Position numbers and translations under genes: made by a program. Positions 7,898 to 16,241 of a stretch of 64,000 nt of DNA are shown in pieces (position 1 is the stretch's first letter; every line of letters starts with the position of its first letter). Source of the stretch: Anaerostipes hadrus ATCC 29173 = JCM 17467 (GTDB lineage Bacteria; Bacillota; Clostridia; Lachnospirales; Lachnospiraceae). The notes below the pieces were generated by a model. The model worked only from the letters and a program-made list of their open reading frames with translations. It searched no databases and had not been told where the DNA came from. Location of the stretch: contig NZ_AP028031.1 of assembly GCF_030296915.1 (NCBI RefSeq), forward strand, positions 759,001 to 823,000, read 5' to 3'.

Positions 7898-7915
7898 TAT
7901 GGTATCGATTCCATA
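7898..7915. promoter_or_regulatory. upstream ScrR operator
   Basis: The 18-bp near-perfect dyad TATGGTATCGATTCCATA is centred on ATCGAT. It lies 7 bp upstream of the scrA -35 box and matches the second site at 7957-7974. LacI-family repressors bind such CG-centred dyads. Confidence 0.75.
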
Positions 7916-7922
7916 AAAACTA

Positions 7923-7951
7923 TTGACAAACGCATAAGAAAGTAATAATAT
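7923..7951 (+). promoter_or_regulatory. scrA promoter
   Basis: TTGACA (7923-7928), a 17-bp spacer and TAATAT (7946-7951) lie between two LacI-type operators. The downstream operator begins 5 bp after the -10 box, covering the start point. Confidence 0.85.
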
Positions 7952-7956
7952 ACAGA

Positions 7957-7974
7957 TATGGAACCGATACCATA
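7957..7974. promoter_or_regulatory. downstream ScrR operator over the transcription start
   Basis: TATGGAACCGATACCATA is an 18-bp dyad sharing TATGG and CCATA ends with the site at 7898-7915. The centres are 59 bp apart. Occupancy here would block transcription directly, and looping to the upstream site is possible. Confidence 0.75.
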
Positions 7975-8006
7975 ATAAGTTTCACAATAAAAAAAGGAGA
8001 GAAGAT

Positions 8007-9932
8007 ATGGATTACGCAAAAATCGCCAGCCAGGTCATCGAGTATGTTGGTGGCAAACAAAACATTAAGTCAGTTCAGCATTGTGCAACAAGACTTCGTT
8101 TACAGTTAAAAGACAACGATCTTCGCAATGAAGATGCAGTCAGCGACATTGAAGGAGTTAAGGGAGTGTTCTTAACACAGTCACAGTTCCAGATCATTTT
8201 CGGATCAGGACTTGTAAACTTAGTGTGCGACGAAGTACAGAAGCAGTTAGGAATCTCAGTCGATACACCAGCAGATGATGAGAAAGAAGAGAAGAAAGGA
8301 AATGTTCTTCAGAGATTAGTAAAGTTATTAAGTGATATTTTCGTACCGATCATTCCAGCCATCGTAGCAGGTGGTCTGTTAATGGGAGTGAACAATATCC
8401 TGACAGCAGCGATGTTTAGTGGCAAGTCCGTCATTGATCTGTACCCACAGTTTAAGGGTCTGGCAACAGCGATCAACATGTTTGCAAGTGCTCCATTTGC
8501 ATTTTTGCCAGTATTGATCGGATTTAGCGCAACGAAGAAGTTTGGCGGGAATCCATATCTTGGAGCAGCCATGGGTATGATCATGGTTCATCCAGATCTG
8601 TTAAGTGCATACAGCATCGGTATCGCCAAAGTGCCAGTATGGGATATCTTTGGATTTAAGATCCAGGCGATCGGATATCAGGGAACTGTACTTCCAGTAT
8701 TAGCAGTTGCATTTATTTTAGCAACGATCGAGAAGAAGTTACATAAAGTAACACCAACATGGTTAGATAACCTGACAACACCATTGATCTCTATCATGGT
8801 AACATCATTTTTAACATTCATCTGCGTAGGACCAGTGTTAAGAGAAGCAGGTAACTTATTAGCAGATGGAATCACATGGGTATATAACACACTTGGATTT
8901 GTCGGTGGCGGATTATTCGGACTTGCATATGCACCGATTTGTCTAACAGGAATGCATCACAGCTTTATCGCGATCGAGACACAGCTGATCGCAGCCAAAG
9001 CAACAACAGGTGGAAGTTTTATCTTCACAACAGCAAGTATGAACAACGTAGCACAGGGAGCAGCCGTATTAGCAGTTTTATTCTTAACAAAGAATGAGAA
9101 GATGAAATCAATCTGTTCTGCATCAGGTGTTTCTGCATTACTTGGAATCACAGAACCAGCAATGTTCGGTGTAACATTGAAATTAAAATATCCATTCTAC
9201 GCTGCCATCATCGGTTCAGCCGTAGGTAATGCATATTGTGCAGCAACAGGAGTTTTGGCACAGGCATTAGGAGCAGCAGGACTTCCGGGATTCCTGTCCA
9301 TGCTTCCAAAAGATTACTTAAACTTCGTGATCGGACTGCTCTTATCCATGGGAGTATCCGCAGTTTTAACTGCAGTCTTCTGGAAGAAGTTTAACGTCGA
9401 AGGAGAAGATCACAAAGCAGAGACTCCGGTTAAAGAAGAAGTAAAAGAAATCGAAGTACAGGAACCAGCAGATACAACAGAAGAAACAAATGAATTATAT
9501 GCACCAATGAAAGGTGAAGTTTTAGATGTAGCAAAGTCCGCAGACCCAGCATTTGCAAGTAAGGCAATGGGAGAAGGTGTAGCGATCAACCCAAGCGAAG
9601 GCATCGTATATGCACCAGCCGATGGAACGATCAGTCTGATCTTCCCTACAAAACATGCAATGGGGATCACATTAAACTCAGGAGTAGAACTTCTGATCCA
9701 TGCAGGAATCGATACAGTTAAGATGAATGGCGAAGGTTTTGAGACTTTCGTAGAAACAGGAGCCAAAGTAAAGAAAGGTGATAAATTATTATCTTTTGAC
9801 ATGGATCTTGTGAAAGAAAAAGGATACAAGACACAGACGATGTTCTTAGTTGCAGATGCGAAAGGAAAAGAAGTCGAAGTGGTTGAAGCAGCGGATGCAG
9901 ATAATAATACGAAGATCATGAATTTAAAATAA
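8007..9932 (+). CDS. scrA: sucrose-type PTS permease, EIIBCA
   Basis: This 641-residue three-domain permease has EIIB with the phosphorylated cysteine C26 in QHCATRLRL, EIIC (about residues 100-455) with many membrane helices, and a C-terminal EIIA with its histidine at H565 (LLIHAGIDT). It imports and phosphorylates a disaccharide at the membrane. The operon partners (GH32 hydrolase and fructokinase) and the LacI-type regulator identify sucrose as the likely substrate. Trehalose-type permeases are close relatives but would be paired with TreA. An acidic, Glu/Thr-rich linker (about 465-490) joins EIIC and EIIA. AAAGGAGAG precedes ATG 8007. Confidence 0.9.
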   Translation: MDYAKIASQVIEYVGGKQNIKSVQHCATRLRLQLKDNDLRNEDAVSDIEGVKGVFLTQSQFQIIFGSGLVNLVCDEVQKQLGISVDTPADDEKEEKKGNVLQRLVKLLSDIFVPIIPAIVAGGLLMGVNNILTAAMFSGKSVIDLYPQFKGLATAINMFASAPFAFLPVLIGFSATKKFGGNPYLGAAMGMIMVHPDLLSAYSIGIAKVPVWDIFGFKIQAIGYQGTVLPVLAVAFILATIEKKLHKVTPTWLDNLTTPLISIMVTSFLTFICVGPVLREAGNLLADGITWVYNTLGFVGGGLFGLAYAPICLTGMHHSFIAIETQLIAAKATTGGSFIFTTASMNNVAQGAAVLAVLFLTKNEKMKSICSASGVSALLGITEPAMFGVTLKLKYPFYAAIIGSAVGNAYCAATGVLAQALGAAGLPGFLSMLPKDYLNFVIGLLLSMGVSAVLTAVFWKKFNVEGEDHKAETPVKEEVKEIEVQEPADTTEETNELYAPMKGEVLDVAKSADPAFASKAMGEGVAINPSEGIVYAPADGTISLIFPTKHAMGITLNSGVELLIHAGIDTVKMNGEGFETFVETGAKVKKGDKLLSFDMDLVKEKGYKTQTMFLVADAKGKEVEVVEAADADNNTKIMNLK

Positions 9933-9966
9933 TCATTATTCGAAGAAGGAAAGGAAACCAGGGCAG

Positions 9967-11433
9967 ATGTTTGAAAAATACAAGAAAGTCTATAAGGCAG
10001 ATTATGAAAAATGGTATAAAGAAAATGAAGCTTACAGAGAACGTGTGGCAGCAGATCAAGACCGATTAAAATTCCATTTAATGCCAAAGACAGGATGGTT
10101 AAATGATCCAAATGGTTTATGCCAGTTTAATGGGACATACCATATTTACTACCAGTACACTCCATTTGAACCAACTGGTGAGTTAAAGACATGGGGACAT
10201 TATACGACAAAAGATTTTATTCATTATGAAGATTTTGGACCAGTCGTATTCCCAGATGAAGACATTGATGCCCATGGTGTCTATTCCGGCTCTGCATTTA
10301 TTGAAGATGATACGATCCACTATTTCTACACAGGAAATTTAAAATATTTTGACAGAGATGATTATGACTATATCAACAGTGGACGTGGAAGTAATACGAT
10401 CACATTTACAAGTAAAGACGGCTATGAGTTTACCAAAAAGGAATTGTTAATGACAACCGACGATTATCCGGCTGACATGAGCAACCATGTGCGTGATCCA
10501 AAAATCTTTAAGAAAAATGAGAAATATTACATGGTTCTTGGAGCAAGGGATGTCGAAGGTGTGGGTATGATTCTTCTATATGAATCTACAGATCTTAAGA
10601 ACTGGACATACAAGAACCGCATCACAACTCCACAGAAGTTTGGTTATATGTGGGAATGTCCGGATCTGTTTGAGATGGACGGACAGTTATACATCATCTG
10701 CTGCCCACAGGGAGTAGAAACACAAGGCATTGATTACGAAAATGTTCATCAGGTCACAGCAATGAAATTAGACTATGATTTTGATACCGATGAATATGAA
10801 ATCACAGATATCAAACTTTTTGACCGCGGATTTGATTTCTATGCACCACAAAGTTTTGAGGATGAAAGTGGAAGAAGAATTCTGATCGGATGGATGGGAA
10901 TCCCAGATGCAGACTATACGAATCCAACGGAAGAAGCAGGATGGCAGCATGCACTGACGATTCCAAGAGAATTATCCGTAAGAGACGGGAAACTGATTCA
11001 GGAGCCGATCGAAGAATTAAAACAGCTTCGAAGTGAAGACAAAGCAGTTTGTACATTTTGTTATGGACAGACGATCATCATGCAAAATAACATCTATGAA
11101 GCTGTTGTAGATTTCAAACGATGCAGAGAAATGGTAATGACACTGCGCGAAGGGATCACTCTTTCCTATAAAGACAATATCCTGACCTTAAATCTTGGTG
11201 TCTATGGAAGTGGAAGATCAACAAGAAAAGTAAGATTAGAAAAATTAGAGCATCTTCAGATTTTTGCGGATACTTCATCCTTAGAGATCTTTGTAAACCA
11301 CGGAGAAGAAGTTTTTACAACAAGAATCTACAATCATCATGGAAGACTACTGATTAATGGAGAATGTTCTGGTATAATGACAGTATATCCATTAAAATCA
11401 TTCGAAATTGAAGGAGGAAGACATGAAGAATAA
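9967..11433 (+). CDS. scrB: sucrose-6-phosphate hydrolase (GH32)
   Basis: The 488-residue protein has the three GH32 signatures in order: WLNDPNG with nucleophile D47, RDP with D177, and WECPDLF with acid/base E230. A five-bladed propeller is followed by a beta-sandwich from about residue 340. It splits the sucrose-6-phosphate made by ScrA into glucose-6-phosphate and fructose in the cytoplasm; no signal peptide is present. The gene lies 34 bases after scrA and its last 11 bases overlap the fructokinase start, indicating coupled translation. Confidence 0.92.
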   Translation: MFEKYKKVYKADYEKWYKENEAYRERVAADQDRLKFHLMPKTGWLNDPNGLCQFNGTYHIYYQYTPFEPTGELKTWGHYTTKDFIHYEDFGPVVFPDEDIDAHGVYSGSAFIEDDTIHYFYTGNLKYFDRDDYDYINSGRGSNTITFTSKDGYEFTKKELLMTTDDYPADMSNHVRDPKIFKKNEKYYMVLGARDVEGVGMILLYESTDLKNWTYKNRITTPQKFGYMWECPDLFEMDGQLYIICCPQGVETQGIDYENVHQVTAMKLDYDFDTDEYEITDIKLFDRGFDFYAPQSFEDESGRRILIGWMGIPDADYTNPTEEAGWQHALTIPRELSVRDGKLIQEPIEELKQLRSEDKAVCTFCYGQTIIMQNNIYEAVVDFKRCREMVMTLREGITLSYKDNILTLNLGVYGSGRSTRKVRLEKLEHLQIFADTSSLEIFVNHGEEVFTTRIYNHHGRLLINGECSGIMTVYPLKSFEIEGGRHEE

Positions 11434-12397
11434 ATTATGTGGGATCGGAGAAGCACTGATCGATTTTATTCCTGAAGTTAAGGGACAGAGACTAAAAGAT
11501 GTACCTTCATTTAAAAGAGTCGCAGGAGGAGCACCTGCCAATGTAGTCGGAGCAGTCACAAAGCTTGGGATTCCATCCAAATTTTTAACAAAACTTGGAG
11601 ATGATCCATTTGGAGATTATATCGTGGAAGTGTTAGATGAAGCAGGAATCGACACTTCTAATATTGCAAGAGACAAAGAAGGGGAAACAGCTTTAGCATT
11701 CGTATCCCTTGCCTCTGACGGAAACCGTGATTTCAAATTTTATAGAAAAAATAGTGCAGATTTACGCTACAGTGTAGAAGATATCCCGGCAGATATCTTA
11801 AACGATTGTGGAATGATTCATTTTTGCAGTGTAGACCTTGTGGAATCTCCAATGAAGGAAGCTCACAAGAAACTGATCGATATGGCGATCGCGCAGAATG
11901 TGAAAGTATCTTTTGATCCAAACTTAAGATTTTCATTATGGGACGATCTTGATCAATTAAAAGAGACAGTCAATGATTTCTTAAAATACGCAGATATCAT
12001 CAAGATTTCTGACGAAGAACTGGAATTTATCACAGGACATACAGATATCAAAGATGCTCTGGACGGTTTATTTGCTGATCGTGCAAAATACGTTATCTAC
12101 ACAAAAGGAGCTGACGGAGCAGAAGTGTATACGAGAAATGGAATGGTAGAAGCTTCTGGATATAAGATCGATGTCCGAGATACGACAGGTGCTGGAGATT
12201 CGTTTATCGGAGCATTCCTATACTGTCTGTTAAATGATGAAGTAGAAGATTTGGAGTCCGTAAGTGATGACACATTAAGAAACTACCTTGATTTTGCCAA
12301 TGCTTATGCAGCGAACACAACAACAAAAGAAGGTGCATTAGCAGCCATGGCAGATCGAGCTGAGATGGATGAATGGATGAAGACATTAAAGAAATAA
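11423..12397 (+). CDS. scrK: fructokinase (PfkB family)
   Basis: The 324-residue kinase has the PfkB N-terminal motif (GGAPANVVGAVTKLG) and the C-terminal catalytic signature DTTGAGDSFIGAF, whose Asp is the base. It phosphorylates the fructose released by ScrB to fructose-6-phosphate. The start is ATG 11423, with AAGGAGGAAG directly before it. A TTG 15 bases upstream lies before that ribosome site and is unlikely. The gene ends the sucrose operon and is followed by a terminator. Confidence 0.92.
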   Translation: MKNKLCGIGEALIDFIPEVKGQRLKDVPSFKRVAGGAPANVVGAVTKLGIPSKFLTKLGDDPFGDYIVEVLDEAGIDTSNIARDKEGETALAFVSLASDGNRDFKFYRKNSADLRYSVEDIPADILNDCGMIHFCSVDLVESPMKEAHKKLIDMAIAQNVKVSFDPNLRFSLWDDLDQLKETVNDFLKYADIIKISDEELEFITGHTDIKDALDGLFADRAKYVIYTKGADGAEVYTRNGMVEASGYKIDVRDTTGAGDSFIGAFLYCLLNDEVEDLESVSDDTLRNYLDFANAYAANTTTKEGALAAMADRAEMDEWMKTLKK

Positions 12398-12420
12398 ATC
12401 CTTATAGATCATAGAAGAAA

Positions 12421-12453
12421 GAAGAGCTGAATGTAGTATTTGGCTCTTTTTTT
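12421..12453 (+). terminator. terminator of the sucrose operon
   Basis: AAGAGCTGA (12422-12430) pairs with TTTGGCTCTT (12439-12448), allowing G-T pairs, and is followed by TTTTTTT. Confidence 0.75.
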
Positions 12454-12478
12454 CTCCTTTTGTGGAAAGTAAAAATGC

Positions 12479-12507
12479 TTGACGAAGAATTGTTGAAATG
12501 TTACAAT
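12479..12507 (+). promoter_or_regulatory. etfBA promoter
   Basis: TTGACG (12479-12484), a 17-bp spacer and TACAAT (12502-12507) lie 57 bases before the etfB start. Confidence 0.75.
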
Positions 12508-12564
12508 TTGAAACATAATTATCGTGCAAAATATTTACAAAATAAACAAAAAAGGAGAAACGAA

Positions 12565-13323
12565 ATGAGATTTGTTGTGATTTTAAAACAAATTCCAGAT
12601 GATTCGATCAAAGATGAATATCAGGATGTGGATCAGTTAAATGACAGTGATAAGAACGTAATAAAAGAAGCACTGGATTTAAGAGATCGCTATGGTGGAA
12701 CTGTAGACGTGATCGGATTTGGACCATTATCTGCAGAAGATGTTATGAAAGAGACACTTACTTATGGAATTGATGATGCCTTCCTGATCAGTGATCCCCA
12801 ATTCGCAGATATGGATGTATCACAGGTAGCCAAGATCGTCGCAGCGATGATCAAAAAGCTTGGTCTATATGATCTGCTCTTATGCGGACGGCAGGCAATT
12901 GATGGAGACAGTGCCCATATGGCTTCTATGACCTCTTGTGCGTTGGAGATCCCATTGATCGCGTATTCTGACGAGATCACAGAGATGAAAGATGGAAGTG
13001 TTTTCGCAACATGTATGGGTGATCAAATGGCATATAAGGTAGAAGCAAAAACTCCAGCAATGATACTTTCTATCAGAGAGAAGAACAAGAACCGTTTTCC
13101 ATCCGTACCAGATATCATGAAAACATATGATGGAACATATAAGACAAAGATATTGACGAATGAAGACCTGAATCTTTCTGTGACCAAGAGAAAAGTAACG
13201 CAACTTAGAAAATATGAAGTCAAAAGCAGCAAACAGCAAAAACTTGTTATGATCGGTGGAAAAGATGAAGAAGAAAAGGCGGCACAGATTCTTCAGTTGT
13301 TAAAGCAAAAGAGCGTGATCTAG
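12565..13323 (+). CDS. etfB: electron transfer flavoprotein beta subunit
   Basis: The 252-residue protein begins MRFVVILKQIPDDS, typical of EtfB, with the conserved GRQAIDGDSAHMA segment that contacts nucleotide and the recognition loop region around KNRFPSVPDIMK. The ATG at 12565 has AAAGGAG eight bases upstream. An upstream in-frame start at 12460 would add 35 residues overlapping the promoter and is rejected. EtfB pairs with EtfA to carry electrons between flavoenzymes. No acyl-CoA dehydrogenase or lactate dehydrogenase gene is next to it, so its partner is unknown, and whether it bifurcates electrons cannot be decided by eye. Confidence 0.9.
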   Translation: MRFVVILKQIPDDSIKDEYQDVDQLNDSDKNVIKEALDLRDRYGGTVDVIGFGPLSAEDVMKETLTYGIDDAFLISDPQFADMDVSQVAKIVAAMIKKLGLYDLLLCGRQAIDGDSAHMASMTSCALEIPLIAYSDEITEMKDGSVFATCMGDQMAYKVEAKTPAMILSIREKNKNRFPSVPDIMKTYDGTYKTKILTNEDLNLSVTKRKVTQLRKYEVKSSKQQKLVMIGGKDEEEKAAQILQLLKQKSVI

Positions 13324-13336
13324 GAGGTGTTTGGAT

Positions 13337-14347
13337 ATGAATTTTGGGAAAAAAGAAGGAATCGTTGTTGTTGGAGAGATTCAAAAGAGAGAGATCATGC
13401 CGCTGACGTTGGAATTGATCGGGGCAGCAGGAAAACTTTCGAAGGAAAGAGATCTTTCATTGTCAGTTATTCTATCAGGATGTGGGATCAAAGAAGAGGC
13501 AAAGAAGCTTTACAATTACGGAGTTGATGAAATTCTTTGTATCGAAGATGAAAAATTAATAGAAGGACATATGCAGCTGCATCATGATGCGGTCATAGAA
13601 GTTTTAAAAGAAAAGGATCCGAAAGTGATTCTGATCGGAGGAACGGCATCAGGAAGAGTCCTTGCAGGAAAGACAGCTTATGCATTCGATACAGAATTAG
13701 TCTGTGATGCATCGAAACTTACATACGATGAGAAACAGGAACAACTTATTATCACAAGACCGGCATTCGATGGAAAAAATATGGCAGACTTTTTGATCGA
13801 TCCATCATTGACATCGGTGATCACGATCCGTACAGGAGTGATGGGAAAAGCAGAATACAAGGAAGACAAACAAGGTGAGATGTTATATGTGCATCCAGAA
13901 TGTCTGAAGGAAGAACAGCAAAATCTGATCTATCATGGAGCGGCAGGAAAAAGTGGAAAAGAAGTCCATCTGGATACAGCAAGGATCATAGTTTCCGGTG
14001 GCCGTGGGATGAAAGGAGAAGAAGGATTTGCGCTTCTTGAGAGACTTGCAGAGAAGATCGGAGGGGAAGTTGCATGTACAAGACCGTGTGTAGATGCAGG
14101 ATGGATGCTTCCAACACAGCAGGTAGGACAGTCAGGAATCTCCGTAAAACCGAAACTCTATCTTGCATTCGGTATTGCCGGGGCAATTCAGCATATGACA
14201 GGAATTGATGCAGATTGTATCATTTCAGTCAATAATAATCCGAGGGCTGCGATCTTTGCATACAGTGATTATGGTGTGGTTTCAGATGCAAAGAAATTAC
14301 TGGAGAGTATGTTAAAACAGGTGGAAGAAGGGAAAGAATTCTTATAA
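13337..14347 (+). CDS. etfA: electron transfer flavoprotein alpha subunit
   Basis: The 336-residue protein has an N-terminal EtfA fold and a C-terminal FAD-binding domain containing SGGRGMKG, DAGWMLPTQQVGQSG, AFGIAGAIQHMTG and NNNPRAAIFAYSDYGVV, the standard FAD contacts. ATG 13337 has AGGAGG nine bases before it. A TTG at 13331 is too close to that site. It lies 13 bases after etfB and the two form a heterodimer in the cytoplasm. A strong hairpin terminator follows, so the operon contains only these two genes. Confidence 0.92.
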   Translation: MNFGKKEGIVVVGEIQKREIMPLTLELIGAAGKLSKERDLSLSVILSGCGIKEEAKKLYNYGVDEILCIEDEKLIEGHMQLHHDAVIEVLKEKDPKVILIGGTASGRVLAGKTAYAFDTELVCDASKLTYDEKQEQLIITRPAFDGKNMADFLIDPSLTSVITIRTGVMGKAEYKEDKQGEMLYVHPECLKEEQQNLIYHGAAGKSGKEVHLDTARIIVSGGRGMKGEEGFALLERLAEKIGGEVACTRPCVDAGWMLPTQQVGQSGISVKPKLYLAFGIAGAIQHMTGIDADCIISVNNNPRAAIFAYSDYGVVSDAKKLLESMLKQVEEGKEFL

Positions 14348-14358
14348 AAATAGAAAAA

Positions 14359-14398
14359 TATGCTGTGTATTCGATTTTGATACACAGCATAAAGTTTT
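14359..14398 (+). terminator. etfBA terminator
   Basis: A perfect 12-bp stem (TATGCTGTGTAT at 14359-14370 with 14380-14391) is followed by AAGTTTTT. Confidence 0.88.
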
Positions 14399-14447
14399 TC
14401 AGAAGATGAGTTCCAGACTAGAGAATTTTGGTTGGTATTGAAAATGA

Positions 14448-15326
14448 TCAGCCAGCTAATCGTGAATTAACATTCTGAAAAAGTGGTTTTTCAAAGTTAT
14501 AATTTGCCCGATTTACACGAAGATAGCCATATTTCTTCCCGTATTTAAACTGTAGATAAATCTTTTTCTTAGAATAAATTAATTTCTTTAAAGTTACAGC
14601 TTTCCCTTTTGGTACACGAAAAGCAACTTTTTTGCTGCCAGCTTTTTTATAAAAAGTTACTTTTTTGGCAGTGATAAACTTGTTTTTTGCAAAATATCTT
14701 GAATATTTATCTTTTCTGTTTTGTCCAAGTTCGCTTCGTACCGTTTTTGTAGAAGATGCAGTTCTAATGAATTTTTGCTTACTGTATTTAAAAGGCAGTG
14801 TCCAATTGATCCATCCGGTTTCCATAGGTTGTACACGATGTTTAACGGTAATCCCTTTTTTATTGGCAGTAACGATTTCTTCAGCGTAAGATGATCGATT
14901 ATTAAAAGATTTTACAACGCGAAATTGGTTGGATTTTTTGTTATAAGTAAAGATTTCATTATAAGTAACGTAGTCATTTTCACCACGGCCAATGATCTGG
15001 ATAAATGTATGTTGTGTGCTCATTTTTGCATATTTTACAGTGAGGTCATAACAGTCGTGATCACGGAGAGATATTTCTGTGGTCCTTTTTCCATTTAGAT
15101 AGATCGTAAAACGGTTGATGTACCAGCCTTCTTGATCGGGTGTTGTACGGATGATCACAGAATCAGCATTCTCGTCTCCAGTGAGGTCAACATTACCAAC
15201 ATAAGTTCCAGAAGTTTTTGTTTGAGGTATGTTTTTAACAGAAGCTTTTGCAAATGATGGTGTCATAATGCATAATGTAAAAGCAAAAAGAAAACAACCT
15301 AAAATCCTGTATACATTTCTTTTCAT
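14448..15326 (-). CDS. secreted protein of unknown function
   Basis: ATG 15326 has AAGGAGGGATTTTCTC before it and encodes 292 residues. An N-terminal signal peptide (MKRNVYRILGCFLFAFTLC, cleaved after about AKA) is followed by a segment VDLTGDENADSVIIRT resembling calcium-loop repeats of integrin/FG-GAP-like domains, and a middle part rich in aromatic and Thr residues. The very basic C-terminal region (many Lys-Lys-Ala and Lys-Lys-Ile repeats) could be an SH3-like wall-binding module. Similar secreted proteins occur widely in Lachnospiraceae with no known role. It stands alone on the minus strand. Confidence 0.6.
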   Translation of the reverse strand: MKRNVYRILGCFLFAFTLCIMTPSFAKASVKNIPQTKTSGTYVGNVDLTGDENADSVIIRTTPDQEGWYINRFTIYLNGKRTTEISLRDHDCYDLTVKYAKMSTQHTFIQIIGRGENDYVTYNEIFTYNKKSNQFRVVKSFNNRSSYAEEIVTANKKGITVKHRVQPMETGWINWTLPFKYSKQKFIRTASSTKTVRSELGQNRKDKYSRYFAKNKFITAKKVTFYKKAGSKKVAFRVPKGKAVTLKKLIYSKKKIYLQFKYGKKYGYLRVNRANYNFEKPLFQNVNSRLAG

Positions 15327-15465
15327 GAGAAAATCCCTCCTTCTTAAGTATATGAAAACTAATTGTTTCTGATTATATTTTAACATATTTTATTGTAGAA
15401 AATGCACAAAAATATGGTATATATAATAATTAAATTAAAGAATGTGACGAAATTAAAAAAAGTGC

Positions 15466-15494
15466 TTATACAAGACATAAAAAGTGTGTATAAT
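15466..15494 (+). promoter_or_regulatory. promoter of the DUF2798 leader
   Basis: TTATAC (15466-15471), a 17-bp spacer and TATAAT (15489-15494) place the start at about 15501, right at the 5' edge of a structured leader. Confidence 0.7.
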
Positions 15495-15499
15495 AATGC

Positions 15500-15612
15500 A
15501 TTGACAAGAAATAAGCAGGAAAGAACGCAGTGAAGATTGCACACGATAGAAAGTGGAGATCCGCAACGAGTTTGGTTGAGGGTCTTCACTATTTTTTTGC
15601 CTTATTTCTTGA
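15500..15612 (+). promoter_or_regulatory. structured leader with terminator, candidate riboswitch or attenuator
   Basis: The RNA would begin with CAAGAAATAAG (15505-15515), which pairs perfectly with CTTATTTCTTG (15601-15611). Inside, AGTGAAGA (15529-15536) pairs with TCTTCACT (15583-15590), followed by ATTTTTTT, an intrinsic terminator. The enclosed 46 bases hold TTGC/GCAA and CAC/GTG pairings, and GATCC can pair with GGGTC. The terminator lies well before the ORF start (15656), as in transcription attenuation. I could not assign it to a known riboswitch class. Confidence 0.55.
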
Positions 15613-15655
15613 AGAAAAGCAACAATTTATTACAACAAGAAGAGGAGAAAAGAAA

Positions 15656-16138
15656 ATGCCACAGAATAAAAGAGAAAGCCTTATCTATACATTCATCATG
15701 TGTTTTATGATGGTATTTTGGATGAGCATATACAACGTATCATTACATATGGGAGGATTATCAATGGAATCCATCAAAGCCGGATGGTTAGGGTTCCCGA
15801 TCGCATATATTTTTGCAATGTGCTGCGACTGGTTTTTTGTATCTAAGATCGCAAAAGGATTTGCATTTAAATATCTTGTAAAACCAGACAGCTCTGTTTT
15901 AAGAAAAGTTATTTCAGTATCTTGCTGTATGGTTGTTCCTATGGTGATCATTATGTCACTTTATGGAGCAGTCGAAGTTAGTATTGAGATGGGAAATTTC
16001 TCAAACTTACTGATGATATGGCTGACAAATATTCCAAAGAATTTTGTAATGGCACTTCCATATCAGTTGATCATTGCAGGACCTGTTGTACGCTTTGTGT
16101 TTAGAGCTGCATTTCCTGAAGGAAAAGTGCTTGCATAA
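15656..16138 (+). CDS. DUF2798 family membrane protein
   Basis: The 160-residue protein starts at ATG 15656 behind AGAGGAGAAA. It has four hydrophobic segments (around residues 10-30, 42-62, 80-105 and 125-148) and the DUF2798-like pattern of an N-terminal FIMCFMMVFWMSIYN and a C-terminal ALPYQLIIAGPVVR. Two DUF2798 repeats are probably present. The family is an uncharacterised membrane group, sometimes suggested to be transport-related. The structured leader suggests that expression responds to a small molecule or ion. Confidence 0.65.
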   Translation: MPQNKRESLIYTFIMCFMMVFWMSIYNVSLHMGGLSMESIKAGWLGFPIAYIFAMCCDWFFVSKIAKGFAFKYLVKPDSSVLRKVISVSCCMVVPMVIIMSLYGAVEVSIEMGNFSNLLMIWLTNIPKNFVMALPYQLIIAGPVVRFVFRAAFPEGKVLA

Positions 16139-16241
16139 TAAAAGAATATAACAGATATATCAAACTGACATAACCACATTTCTTTCCTTTCCTATATAAA
16201 TGTGCTAGAATAATCGTTAGAAAATTTTTGGAGGGAAATAG

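Noticed and set aside
12460..12564. N-terminal extension of EtfB by 35 residues
   Set aside because: The extension covers the promoter and lacks a ribosome site; the ATG at 12565 has AAAGGAG and matches the family start.
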